Assembly: GCA_030704615.1 (NCBI GenBank)
Contig: CM060734.1
Location: 9,984,001 to 10,048,000, forward strand
DNA length: 64,000 nucleotides
Source: Takakia lepidozioides
Taxonomy: Eukaryota > Streptophyta > Takakiopsida > Takakiales > Takakiaceae
Direction of reading: 5' to 3'
Shown: positions 21,814 through 32,514 of the stretch, piece after piece
How the letters are laid out: each line of letters begins with the position of its first letter
How positions within the stretch are numbered: the first letter of the stretch is position 1
The notes under the pieces: generated by a model
What the model was told of the DNA's origin: nothing
Databases searched by the model: none
The model's input: the letters and a program-made list of their open reading frames with translations, nothing else
Made by a program: the position numbers and the translations under genes

Positions 21814-23088
21814 TTAGAGTACATTGCAGCATGTGAGACAAAGAGCATCTTGAAAGAAAGAGGGGAGGTGGGAGAGAGGCCACCCTCCCAGACTGTCACC
21901 ATCATAAACTTGAAGCTTAAAATCTGTTGTCCACCAGAGGCCCCAACTGAGGGTTGGGAATCGCGTTGGGGGGAGCTGCGTTATAATGTTGTCAGCATAC
22001 CCGATCTTAGTCATAACCAACCATGGAGGGGGGGGGTGAGTCGATGTAGGCTTTACTGTTGCATGGTGAGTCGTTGACTGATAGAGAGAGGGCGGGTGGT
22101 AGAGCTTCCACCGACAAACGGGGGAGTGTCGATAAGCCAGAATGAGGAACAAGATGGAAGTTGCACCTCGGAGAAAAACATATGGCGTATGATGGCTCGA
22201 GTTGTCGTAGTGTTGCGCGTCGTGCAGGCTTGCGGAGTAGCTTGCCGGGGACCAGATGTGTCTGGCCCGCTGAGAGGGAAGTCGTAGAGTGACCGTGGTC
22301 CAAACGCACCCAAAAAACACTAGGAAGAGGAACGTAGAAGTGCTAGAAAAAGACAGAGAGAAGAACGCGGAGCTTAGAAGAGACGTCATGAGCAGGACGT
22401 GTAAAGCATAGAGACAAAAGTTCAGGGCAAGGCCCCAGCGCTGCGCAGCAGTGGGGGGAGAGACCAGCTTGGCCATGGCGGCGAGCGGAGCTAAACTTAG
22501 AGAGAGCTTAAAAGGCGGAGCCTCTAAAACAAGGGGGTAAAAAGGCACGCAAGGGGTAAAGGAGATAGCGGCACCGTCGAAGATAACCATGACTACAAAC
22601 TTTGGCGAAGAGAGTGGTGAGAGGGCGGAGCTCCGCCCCCATGCAATCGTGAAGCGACGAGGATTGTAAACCACCCATGCCCTCCATAAACAGAGATGGC
22701 TTGCGTACAGAGAAAGAGGTCGCGCAATAGGTGCATCGGCTACTGCCCTCCAACTGGGGGCGGTGCTGGGGATGTGCCCGGGTCGCCATGCCTTGTTGGG
22801 GTCGTTCACAGTTTGAGACTTAGCACCACGACCAGGGTGCTTTAGAAACACGAAGAAGAGGCGAGGCTCTCGCCTGGCAATGTAGCTAGAGCTTGTAGCG
22901 GCCTCATCGGTCTCATCAGTGCTTGCGTAGAGTTCGTATGGTCCTGTGAAGCGGTCTTGAGAGTGCCGGGAATGCCTAGAAAATGACAAGGTCCCACCAG
23001 AATCATCTTTGTCCTTCGAAATAAGACGACGGCAGTAATATTCGGGCGTGATAAAACCATTCGAAACACATAAACCAGCATGAGCCAA
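21814..23088 (-). CDS. Uncharacterised 424-codon open frame
   Basis: Longest open frame in this interval. The first 80 residues are Ser/Asp-rich and polar, and a hydrophobic stretch around residues 225-265 (LHVLLMTSLLSSAF, STFLFLVFFGC) could span a membrane once or twice. The last third is Pro/His/Thr-rich and looks like translated noncoding DNA. The TTDFKLQVYDG segment near the end resembles PDFK...ITYD segments at 27733 (+) and 28890 (-). No family is recognised and no intron or promoter evidence supports it; it may be chance in GC-rich DNA. Confidence 0.2.
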   Translation of the reverse strand: MAHAGLCVSNGFITPEYYCRRLISKDKDDSGGTLSFSRHSRHSQDRFTGPYELYASTDETDEAATSSSYIARREPRLFFVFLKHPGRGAKSQTVNDPNKAWRPGHIPSTAPSWRAVADAPIARPLSLYASHLCLWRAWVVYNPRRFTIAWGRSSALSPLSSPKFVVMVIFDGAAISFTPCVPFYPLVLEAPPFKLSLSLAPLAAMAKLVSPPTAAQRWGLALNFCLYALHVLLMTSLLSSAFFSLSFSSTSTFLFLVFFGCVWTTVTLRLPSQRARHIWSPASYSASLHDAQHYDNSSHHTPYVFLRGATSILFLILAYRHSPVCRWKLYHPPSLYQSTTHHATVKPTSTHPPPPWLVMTKIGYADNIITQLPPTRFPTLSWGLWWTTDFKLQVYDGDSLGGWPLSHLPSFFQDALCLTCCNVL

Positions 23089-23469
23089 ACACTGAGAATG
23101 ACATGTCGCCCAACAATCTAGCAGAGCGTTGGTGCGAGTACAAGGCAGAGAGGCCGAGCTATGGCGGCGGTGAGTCGTGGTCGGGGTAAGAATAGCAGGA
23201 CCAGCATAAAGTGAGAAGAAATAACACGATAGCTAAAATTATAGCGGAACCCTAATAGATAAGTCATGGTTGCCAGATTTAGCGGTGGAAACGGCAACAG
23301 GGCGGAGCTCCGCCCTCACGATCCCTGTACTTGGCCCATGCCACTTCTCAACCTAGATATCCGTATGCCAGGACTATGGCCTCAAGAAGATGGTGTGGAC
23401 ATGAACAATATTCCCAAGTGGTAGTATAGGGCGCCAATTTGGACATGAACAAATGAGGAATACAAGCAA
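23089..23469. other. No gene recognised; contains a 16-bp palindrome
   Basis: GGGCGGAGCTCCGCCC at 23300-23315 is a perfect palindrome that also occurs at 22623-22638. Nothing else is supportable. Confidence 0.6.
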
Positions 23470-24336
23470 GTGCAGACCACAATACGAGCTATCCGGACCC
23501 CAACCGGGTATGGTGCATCTTTACGGGGCAAGTTCGAGGATGCCACCACTATCCATGGTTTGAAGTTTCATGACTACCACAACATTATACAAGACATCCT
23601 TCCCATTGCAATACGAAGGACACTCTATGAGGGCATTCGGAAAGACGTCTATCGACTAGGTGATTTGTTTTGTTGGCTTTGCACAAAAGAGATGGAGGAG
23701 GCGGATTTTGCACGAATGAAGGAAGAGGCGGCCACGGTTTTGTGTATGTTGGAGATGCATCTTCCTCTTTCATTCTTTGACATTCAAGTGCATTTGGTAG
23801 TGCACTTGGTGGAAGAGGCGGAGATTGCCGGGCCGGTCCATGCTCGGTGGATGTACTTTTTTGAGCGTTACATGAAGGACCTCAAGGCACACGTGCGGCA
23901 AAGGGCACATCCCGAGGATAGGATGGTGGATGGGTACACATTATAAGAGGCTATGGTGTTATATACGAAGTACATGAGAAGGGTGGACAAAGATGCCCCT
24001 CCAATGTGGAAGAAAGAGGATGATGTGCAGAACAAGGACATGGTTTTTGCCCAAAAATCAAGGATGGTGAAACTATCGAACACCGTGGTGGAGCAAGCAC
24101 ATGAATCTGTAAAGAACACCCCTTGCATAGTGGAGTGGGAGGCAAGACATGCGGATGAAAATATGTGGCGGTTAGATGCAAGTACAACTTGTAAACGTAC
24201 ATGTGCGAGGGAATTAGGTCGAGCATCACGAGGACGGCGCAGATCCAGCAGCCTGGCCCCATCGGGCCCGCGTGATTTGCCCACGGAGATGCAGCCATTG
24301 AGACCATTTTCGTCATTGGATCCAGAGTGGAGTTGA
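23470..24336 (+). pseudogene. CACTA (En/Spm) transposase fragment, tnp2/DUF4218-like
   Basis: The frame has IHGLKFHDYHNIIQDILPIA (about 23548-23607), then FFDIQVHLVVHLVEEAEIAGP and ARWMYFFERYMKDLKAHV (about 23775-23897), then a TAA stop at 23943 and continuation VLYTKYMRR in the next codons. This pattern (KxHDxH...LP, HLAVHL..EA...GPV..RWMY..ER) is the conserved C-terminal part of tnp2-type transposases of plant CACTA elements. The catalytic region upstream is absent, and no CACTA terminal repeats are visible nearby. A truncated remnant. The tail 24075-24336 (EQAHESVKN, then a basic RRGRRRSS-like end) may be the terminal part of the same protein. Confidence 0.8.
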
Positions 24337-24339
24337 GCA

Positions 24340-25117
24340 TGTTATGATGGTGGGCGAGGTGGTGCCGTATTTAGTGCAAGAGCTTGCGAGATGGTCATCT
24401 CAATATGCCATTTCGTACTCCTCAATTTGGGTTTATGGTCGTCATTTCCACATCCGCTCTCTCGACATGCGTCAGAAGGGTGAAAGCAAACTACGACATA
24501 TGATTTCATGCGGATGCAATACACAAAGCGGTATCCACTGAAATCATCCTTAAAACACTAGAAGCATTTGTCTTTTCCGAATCGACCGCATGTCCGCGAC
24601 CACTCCGGGAACCACTTGGTAGTAAACGGGACTACTGGAGAGTCGAAATAGACAATGTGGGCCCACGGGGGCATTTCAGATGGTGGACAGAAGTGGGGTC
24701 AACAACTCCGGAGTCGTAGCAGAATTCCAGGCTATTTAACGAATTGCGTAAATATATAAAATTTGAAAAAGCCAAAATTACAAGTGGTTCTAATTACTGC
24801 ACATGCGACTACAAATTTTCTTTCCTAATTCAATTAATGGAATAAAGATATTTATTCATTAAAGTGAATATGTAGTTGACTCAACGACCCCATGAACCAC
24901 TGCGCATTCATTGCACCCGTGATTCGGCAGCACATTTGCTGACGTGGCTTTCACAAAAAGAGATAAACAAAATGTGGCCTTGAGGGAATAGATATTTTAA
25001 TACGTGCTGCCTCCACCTGGCAGAGATAGGGATGCAAGTGCTGCGTCGGACATGGTGGGACGTGGGAATGCGAATCCTGACACGGCAAGGCCTTCGTATA
25101 CTGTGAGCGCGCGTAGT
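24340..25117. other. No gene recognised
   Basis: AT-rich spacer between the CACTA remnant and the eL27 pseudogene. The stretch 24340-24540 has a short open frame on the plus strand without a domain. Confidence 0.6.
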
Positions 25118-27080
25118 GGCTTCTCAGAAGGGTGTGACATTGGGGTCTTGGTCATTCAACATTTACAGAATGTGCTGGATGGAGGCACAATGGAGCGCGC
25201 ATACGGGCATGCCCTTTTGACATCAATTCCCAAGTATCCACGCAAGGTGAGGCTGCTGAATTGGGTTTTTGCCCGTCTAGTTTTCTTACAGCATGCTCGA
25301 AACGTTCATAGTGCCATTGAGTGGCCCTGCAATAATTTGATGTGTAGTTGCTTTTCCATTTCACAAGTTATGAAGAAGGTGTCGCAGAAGAAGATCGCAA
25401 AGACGTCAAGGCTGAAGGATATGCCCTTTGGTTGTGAACTACAATCATATCATGCCAAACCTCATTTTCCCCACGCAGATGAGGGAGACATTCTGCATTT
25501 GCGAGTAGTGGGACTTAATTCCTTGCTTTAGCTTGAAGGTAGTCGTAATACCAGAGAAACTGAAAACTACCTCCAAGAAAGTTGAAACTCGCAAGATAGT
25601 CATGTATTCGTCTCATTATCTCCAAACTGGGATTCCGAGTTATCAGCCGACCCTTTACATGTGTGCTGGATGGAGTATAATTATGGTTTAGGCATTTCCT
25701 GCCACCAGACGTTCGCTTCTCCAATTTTTACATTTAAGGATGTGTCTGTGTTTATGACACTCTTTCTCCCAAGGAGGCCTGAGTACCCCCCTGTACTTGC
25801 AAGAATTTGATGTGTAGCTGTTTTTCTCTTTTCATAAGTTATGAAGAAGCAATCACAGAAGAAGATCGCAAAGAGGTCAAGGCTGAAGGGGTTCATTAAG
25901 GTTGTGAACTACAATCATATCATGCCAAACCAGCTTTTCCTGACGCAGATGGTGTCATGAGACATTCTACGATTTGCGCGTAGGTGGACTTAATTTCGAT
26001 GTTGACTTGAAGGCAGTTGTGACACCAGAGAAACTGGAAACTACCTCCAAGAAAGTTGAAACTCGCAAGATAGTCATGTATTCGTCTCATTATCTCCAAA
26101 CTGGGATTCCGAGTTATCATCCGGCCCTTTACATGTGCGTTGGATGGAATATAATTCTGGTTTAGGCATTTCCTGCCACCAGACGTTCACTTCTCCAATT
26201 TGCACATTTAAGGATGTGTCTGTGTTTATGGCACTTTTTCTCCCAAGGAGGCCTGAGTACCCCCCTGTACTTGCAAGAATTCGATGTGTAGCTGCTTTTC
26301 CCTTTCATAAGTTATGAAGAAGCAGTCACAGAAGAAGATCGCAAAGAGGTCAAGGCTGAAGGGGTTCATTAAGGTTGTGAACTACAATCATATCATGCCA
26401 AACCAGCTTTTCCTGACGCAGATGGTGTCATGAGACATTCTACGATTTGCGCGTAGGTGGACTTAATTTCGATGTTGACTTGAAGGCAGTTGTGACACCA
26501 GAGAAACTGGAAACTACCTCCAAGAAAATTGAAACTTGCAAGATAGTCGTGTATCAATCTCGTCATCTCCAGTGATTCCGAGTTATCATCTGACCCTTTG
26601 GATTTGGACTGGATGGAGTATAATTCTGGGTTAGGCATTTCTTGCCACCACACGTTGGCTTCTCAAATTTTTGCATTTAAGGAGGTATCTGTGTTTATGG
26701 CACTCTTTCTCCCAAGGAGGCCTGAGTACCCCCTTTTACTTTCCCGCAATTTGATATGTAGCTGCTTTTCAATTTCACAGGTTTTGGAGAAGGCGTCACA
26801 GAAGAAAATCGCAAAGAGGTCAAGGCTGAAGGCGTTCATTAAGGTTGTGAACTACAACCATGTCATGCCAAACCAGCTTTTCCCGTTGCTGATGGTCTCA
26901 TGAGACATTCTGCATTTGGGAGTAGGTGGACTTAATTTGGATGTTGACTTGAATGCAGTTGTGACACCAGAGAAACTGGAACCTACCGCCAAAAAAATTG
27001 AAACTTGCCAGATAGTCATGTATTCGTCTCGTTTTCTCCAAACTGTGATTTTGAGTTATCATCCAACCCTGTATGCATGA
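25118..27080 (+). pseudogene. RPL27: Ribosomal protein eL27 pseudogene with amplified exons
   Basis: eL27 is a 60S subunit protein of about 135 residues. Exon 1-like sequence at 25118-25246 reads VLVIQHLQNVLDGG, TMERAYGHALL and IPKYPRK, ending at a CGCAAG|GTGAGG donor. Exon 2-like sequence reads SQKKIAKRSRLKAFIKVVNY then NHVMPNQ; exon 3-like sequence reads LDVDLKAVVTPEKLETTSKK. The exon 2-exon 3 block occurs four times, exon 2 starting at 25367, 25838, 26311 and 26781. The C-terminal KNRWFFTKLRF-type end of the family is not found, the first copy has lost the FIK segment, and stops interrupt several copies. It keeps introns, so it derives from a genomic duplicate and not from mRNA. Confidence 0.9.
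25325..27075 (+). repeat. Tandem array, about 471-bp unit, about 3.7 copies
   Basis: Spacings between equivalent points are 471, 473 and 470 bp. Copies 2 and 3 are nearly identical (for example 25850-26000 and 26320-26480); copies 1 and 4 are more diverged. Each unit carries eL27 exons 2 and 3 plus flanking intron or 3' sequence. Confidence 0.92.
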
Positions 27081-28330
27081 TTTGTGCAAAGGCATGCCTA
27101 GTTGAAAGAGTAGGGATACAGTGTGGGTCCAGATTCTTCCAACAGAACCGGCCTTCGAGCTTTAGATTACATTTGATTCTCTGTTGGTTTTAGCTACAAG
27201 AAACCTGCATGGGTACATGCTCAACTGGAATCTGTAGCAGCTGCGGCACAATTGAGCAAAATCAGGCGCTGCTAATGAAGGCACTTCCTTCGAGACCCAA
27301 TTCACCATGTTTTTCCCTCTTGTCAGATCCTGCCCTAAATTTTCTGGTTCAATTCTGCAAGTTAGCTGGTTGAGTGAACCTTTGATGGTTTGGAGTGACT
27401 TTGACATGATACTTCCAATGAGTCAACAGGAAAGTATCCAGAAACAGGTGACACATACGAGGCAAAGCAGTGGAATGAACACTTTTGTGACCCTGGCAGT
27501 CAATAGTGGGACAATCGAGGCAAATGGTGTATGCCTGTTGGATTGCAGAGAGTACCAGATGCAAGGCAACATAGGAACTAGTGTGATAAGTTGTGTTCGG
27601 TGTTTCCTAGAACAAATCTAGGCTACCATTATCAGCTGCAAGGCAAGGATGTACGCATCTTTTCTGCAGAGGCGGTAATACCTGAAGGAGCAGGGATGGA
27701 GTGTGGGTCCACATTCATCCAAGAGGGCCAGATTTCAAGCACAAGATTACCTATGATTCCTTGTGGATCAATAGCGGCAACAAACCTGCATGGGTAGATG
27801 GTCAAGTAGAAGCGCAACATCAGCCGGCTCATATCTGGAAATCAGGCACTACTAATGAAGGCACCGTGTTCAACACATTTCAGTCGATTTTCCCCTCTTA
27901 TCAAAATTGGCCCTAAAATTTCATGTTCAATTCTGCAAGTTTGCTACTTCAGTTAATCTTTGATAGTTTGGAGTGACTTTGAAGTGATGATGCCAATGTG
28001 ACAACAGGAAAGTGAGGGGAAACAGGTAACACAGATGTCATCGAAGCTATGGAATGACTACTTTTCTGACCCTGGCAGGCAACGGTGGGTCAACCGAGGT
28101 AAAAGGGTAAATGCACGTTGAAATACAGAGAGTAGCACATATCCATTGAGCATAGGAACTAGTGTGATGAGTCTGAATTGGGTTTTTCCTAGAACAAATG
28201 AAGGCAGTCATTGTCAGCTACTAGCACCAAGGCAAGCATGTATGCATGATTTCTGCAGAGCATGGATAGCTGAAGGTGCAGAGATAGAGTTTGGATCCAG
28301 ATTCATCCAAGAAATGTACTAGGAATATGA
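27076..28330 (+). repeat. Second tandem array, about 580-bp unit, 2 copies plus a partial
   Basis: Equivalent GTGTGGGTCC/GTTTGGATCC points at 27121, 27701 and 28289 give periods of 580 and 588 bp. Copy 2 has a frame with MWVHIHPRGPDFKHKITYD and NKPAWVDGQVEAQ; copy 1 has traces of both and copy 3 of the first. This could be a repeated exon of an unidentified gene. It starts where the eL27 array ends. Confidence 0.8.
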
Positions 28331-29555
28331 ATATGATGGTGTGCTGCATCGTGACATAAACCTGCATTTGACATTCAGGCTTAGGATTCATGCGATTTGA
28401 TGCTGGTCAGGCCTGCACAGTTCCTCCGCAGAAGTGGGAGCCCATATGAGGGATGGGGACCTCGTAAGTGCTTCTTCATTTTGTACTCACCTTGTTTTTG
28501 CATTGCACTTGTGCTGCAAAGGGCAGAGCCATTCATTTGGCTAGAGGTTCAACTCCTCTGCAAGTGAGCTATTCCCGTATCACTACAATCAGCTAGATGT
28601 GTTTGTGGTGGTTGCTGGATTTGCGGCTCTGGGGGGTCTTGCCAAGTGCTTACAGGGATCAACGTTAATGTGGACGTGGCAGTCTACCTTAGAACAATAA
28701 ACAGATGCAGAGAAGAAGAGGACAATGCCAATGCGGGCTGTGTGGTCGGCAATATTCATTTTCTGACCCTGCTGCCATGACCCGTTTGGGAGCTAGAGGC
28801 TAACGTCAGTAAATATGCTGCGGTGGCATTCAACTACAGAAATCCCTCCATCATAGGTAATTTGGAGCTTGAAATCCGGCCCTCTTACACCAACAAGCTT
28901 AGCTCCACGGATTCTTCTAGCGGCTCTTCGGATTCCTGCGATCCCTCCACCACCTTCGCCTTTTGAGTTAGGCATGCAAACATCTTCTGCATTTAAGTGT
29001 CCTATCATACAGTCTAAGAATTGCACAACGAAAATGATGGAGGGTTTTGGTGCTCGATCAGCTGTGTGTATCCCGATATGACGGAGCTCTCATTGGGGGC
29101 TGAGTTGCCTGCTGCTGCGAGATGACCATCTCCTCCTGAAGACGCATCTGCTTCCTCCCCTTCGGCATTGGCCTACGTCCGATGTACAACTTGCGGAGCT
29201 TGCGACGATGTCTATTCTCTAGTGCACGAACTCCATCCCTCTCAGGTTGGAGCATAAGAAGAACAGAGACACGGAAAAGAGGCGAAGAGTGCAGATGGAA
29301 AGGGCGCGAGAGGGGTGACTGAGTAGACATGACAAAAGAAGATGAAACGGCGGTGTTGCACCACTTGGGTTCGAAAGGCTGGGATGAAGGTGTCTCCTCA
29401 TGGACTATGCCTCATAACGAAATTCGAATCGTCAAAGGTACGCCTGCCGTCCGCCAAACAAACATCATTAATCAACGGTCAGGCTACGCCGCCTCCTGTC
29501 ACTTCAGCCAGCATGAGTGCATACATGAGAATGCGGTGCCACATTTTCGTTGGTC
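28331..29555. other. No gene recognised
   Basis: A minus-strand frame at 28793-29026 contains RGPDFKLQITYDG, similar to the 580-bp unit, and another at 29058-29330 is Arg/Lys-rich (RRKLRKLYIGRR). Neither matches a family I know. Confidence 0.45.
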
Positions 29556-31029
29556 GGAGGGCGAATAAACCTGCTGACAGCAAAGGAGTGGGCCGTGGAG
29601 GAGCCACACGAACCCCAGTTTTTGCTTTACGTAAGACAAGTGGAAGGAGAAGTCGATAGGGAGCCGAGCCCAGATTGGATCAAGGGGATCCTGGAGAAAT
29701 ACCAGGATGTGATGCCAGAGGATTTACCAAGCGGCTTGCCACCGCGAAGAGGAGTTGACAACAAGATAGAGGTGATACCGGGATCGGAGCCGCCTGCCAA
29801 GACGCCCTACCGGTTGAGCCACAGAGAGTTGGTCGAGCTGAAGGCCCAGCTCAAGGATCTAATATCAAAGGGGTACCTCCGGCCGAGTAAGTCACCTTAC
29901 GGAGCCCCGGTGCTATTCGCAGACAAGAAGGATGGGACGCTGCGGATGTGTGTCGATTACAGGGCTCTAAATAAGGTGACTATCAAGAACCAGTACCCTT
30001 TGCCAAGGATTGACGACCTCTTTGATTGGTTGGCAGGAGCAAAGTAATTCAGCTGGATCGATTTGCGCTCAGGTTACCATCAAATCCGAGTGGCGGAAGG
30101 AGATGAGGAGAAGACCGCGTGCAGGACAAGATATGGTTCATATGAGTTCTTGGTGATGCCTTTTGGGCTCACCAACGCACCCGCGACCTTTAGCACGCTA
30201 ATGAACAGCCTTTTCCAGGAGTGGTTGGATGATTTTGTGATCGTGTACATTGACGACATCTTGGTGTACTTGAAAACAAAGGAAGAGCACCTGAAGCACC
30301 TCAAAAGGGTGTTCCGGAAATTGCAGGAATTGAAGCTGTATGCCAAAGCTTCAAAGTGCGAATTTGGGGTCACAAAATTGGAGTTCCTAGGGCATGTGAT
30401 TACACATGATGGGATCAAAATGGATGACAGAAAGGTGAGGGCGATCTTGGACTGGGAGCCTCCGACTTCGGTCCCGGGAGTGCGATCCTTCCTAGGACTC
30501 GCCTCCTATTACCAAAAGTATGTGAGAAATTTCGCCAAGATCGCGGGGCCGTTGTCAGACCTTCTGTGTAAGTCCAAGGTATGGGTATGGAACACCTTTT
30601 GTGGCCAAGCTTTTGCCGAGTTGAAGCAGCGGATGGCGGAAGCTCTAGTCCTGAAAATCCCGGAGTTCGACCGTCCATTTGAGATTCATACAGATGCGTT
30701 GGACTTCACAATTCGGGGTGTGCTCATGCAGGATGGACGTCCAGTGGCTTACGAAAGTAAGAAATTGAATGAAGTGGAGCGACGGTGGCCTATGCACGAG
30801 AAAAAAAATGAAGGCGGTGGTACATTGCCTTGAGCTTTGGCGCCACTATGTTGGTTCCAACCCGGTGAAGGTGTTCACGGACAATGTCACGGTGAAGTAT
30901 TTTTCCACACAACCTAAGTTGTCCCCAAAACAACTTAGGTGGCAAGACACTTTGGCAGTGTTCGACGTGGATATCCAGTACAAACCGGGACGGGACAATG
31001 TGCTGGCCGATGCTTTAAGTAAAAAATAG
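29556..31029 (+). pseudogene. RT-RNase H part of pol, element B
   Basis: Linker, then [20 protein letters not shown] (RT), [12 protein letters not shown] with the catalytic YIDD intact at about 30236-30271, [12 protein letters not shown] (connection) and RNase H with [23 protein letters not shown] and PGRDNVLADALS. Breaks: TAA at 30045 replaces a Tyr codon, an extra A in the poly-A of 30801-30808 shifts frame, and TAG at 31027 separates RNase H from integrase. In the relative at 38198-40308 this whole block is open, so these are damage in this copy. Confidence 0.9.
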
Positions 31030-31035
31030 CAGTTC

Positions 31036-32514
31036 ATGTTGGGGTACAGGGGCAAGACGACGCTCCAAAGGAAGATTCGGAAGGCTTACCGGAAGGATGA
31101 GATGGCGAAGTCCGTGATGTGGGACTTGAGGATGGGGGTTAAATCGCAGTTCCACTTGCACAATGGACTGCTCCGGTACAAGCAAAAGCGTCTCTGCATG
31201 CCAAAGGGAGGGATCAGAGATAGTCTCTTGAGAGAATGCCACGATGGCCTGCTTGCGGGCCATGGCGAAGCCAAGCGCACCGCGGCACTCCTGAAGAAAG
31301 AGTATTTTTGGCCCAAACTGAGGGAGGAGGCCGAGGAATATGTCAAGACATGCACCATATGCCAACAAAACCGGAGCGAGTACAAAAAGCAAGTGGGGCT
31401 GTTACAACCCTTGCTGATTCCAGAGAGGTCTTGGGAAAGTGTCTCGATGGATTTCATGACTTCTATGCCGCTGTCAAAAGGATTCGATACAATCATGGTG
31501 GTGGTGGATAGGTTCAGTAAAATGGGCCATTTCATCCACATCAAGGAGACAACAACAGCGCAGGAGACGGGGCGACTTTACTTCGCCCACGTCTTCAAGC
31601 ATCATGGACTCCCGAATGATATTGTCTCGGACCGCGATCCAAAGTTTACAAATAAATTTTGGAGGGCACTTTGGAAGAAAATGGGGACGATGCTCAAGAT
31701 GAGCACAACCTTCCGACCTACAACGGATGGCCAAACGGAAAGAGTGAATTCCGTGGTGAAGCAGATCTTGCGGAATTATTTGTCGGCAGACCAGTCAGAC
31801 TGGGTGGAGCACTTGGATGCGGCAAAGTTCTGTTATAATAACACAAAATACTCCGCAACGGGAGTTTTCCCTTTCGTATTGGTCTATGGAAAAGCACCTC
31901 TGGTGCCGACAAGTTGGGCCGCCCAGGACATTGAGGAACCGGCAGCAGCAGCGGTGCTGGAAGAACGCAAACGTTTGTTGGAGCTCGCAAAATACAACAT
32001 TGCCAAAGCTAAGAAACGGTATGAACGGCAGGCGAATCGGAAGCGGAGGGAAGTTAAGTTTGAGGCAGGCACGGAGGTATGGTTGAACATCAAGAATTTT
32101 GGAATACCTCCAGAAGTGAGTCCAAAGTTCGTACCTCTGTATGCGGGGCCCTTTCACATCCGGAAGGTTATGAATGAGGATGTGTATGAATTGGAGCTGC
32201 TAGCAAACAACAAGGTGCATCCGGTATTCCACATTTCCCTTTTGAAGCCTTACTTCAAAGATGAAGCACGTCCGAATCGGCATCAAATGTTGCGTCCGCC
32301 ACCTGTGCTGTTGGATCATGAAAATGAACTTGAGTACGAGGTGGAGGCAGTGCTTAAGTCGAGGAGGTTCAAGAATCAAGAAATGGAGTATCTCGTGAAA
32401 TGGAAGGGCTATCATCAAGTGGAGACAACTTGTGTGCGTGCCTCTGAAATGGGAAACGCATCCGAGGCGGTTGCAGCTTTCGAAGGGCGACCTCAGAAGC
32501 GGAAGAAGCGTTGA
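31036..32514 (+). CDS. Integrase with C-terminal chromodomain, element B
   Basis: Open frame of about 490 codons. HHCC zinc finger (GHGEAKRTAALLKKEYFW ... CTICQQN, residues about 75-120), DDE core with MDFMTSMPLSKG, VSDRDPKFTNKFW and TTDGQTERVN, then the GPFHIRKV and HPVFHISLLKPYF segment found before chromodomains, and the chromodomain YEVEAVLKSRRF ... YLVKWKGYHQVE (residues about 435-475). Chromodomains target integration to marked chromatin. All catalytic residues are kept, but the codons that would normally precede it (RNase H) end in a stop, so it would have to be made by read-through or not at all. Confidence 0.9.
   Translation: MLGYRGKTTLQRKIRKAYRKDEMAKSVMWDLRMGVKSQFHLHNGLLRYKQKRLCMPKGGIRDSLLRECHDGLLAGHGEAKRTAALLKKEYFWPKLREEAEEYVKTCTICQQNRSEYKKQVGLLQPLLIPERSWESVSMDFMTSMPLSKGFDTIMVVVDRFSKMGHFIHIKETTTAQETGRLYFAHVFKHHGLPNDIVSDRDPKFTNKFWRALWKKMGTMLKMSTTFRPTTDGQTERVNSVVKQILRNYLSADQSDWVEHLDAAKFCYNNTKYSATGVFPFVLVYGKAPLVPTSWAAQDIEEPAAAAVLEERKRLLELAKYNIAKAKKRYERQANRKRREVKFEAGTEVWLNIKNFGIPPEVSPKFVPLYAGPFHIRKVMNEDVYELELLANNKVHPVFHISLLKPYFKDEARPNRHQMLRPPPVLLDHENELEYEVEAVLKSRRFKNQEMEYLVKWKGYHQVETTCVRASEMGNASEAVAAFEGRPQKRKKR

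Noticed and set aside
25325-27075. CRISPR or satellite array
   Set aside because: Units are about 471 bp with exon content and no short repeat-spacer structure.
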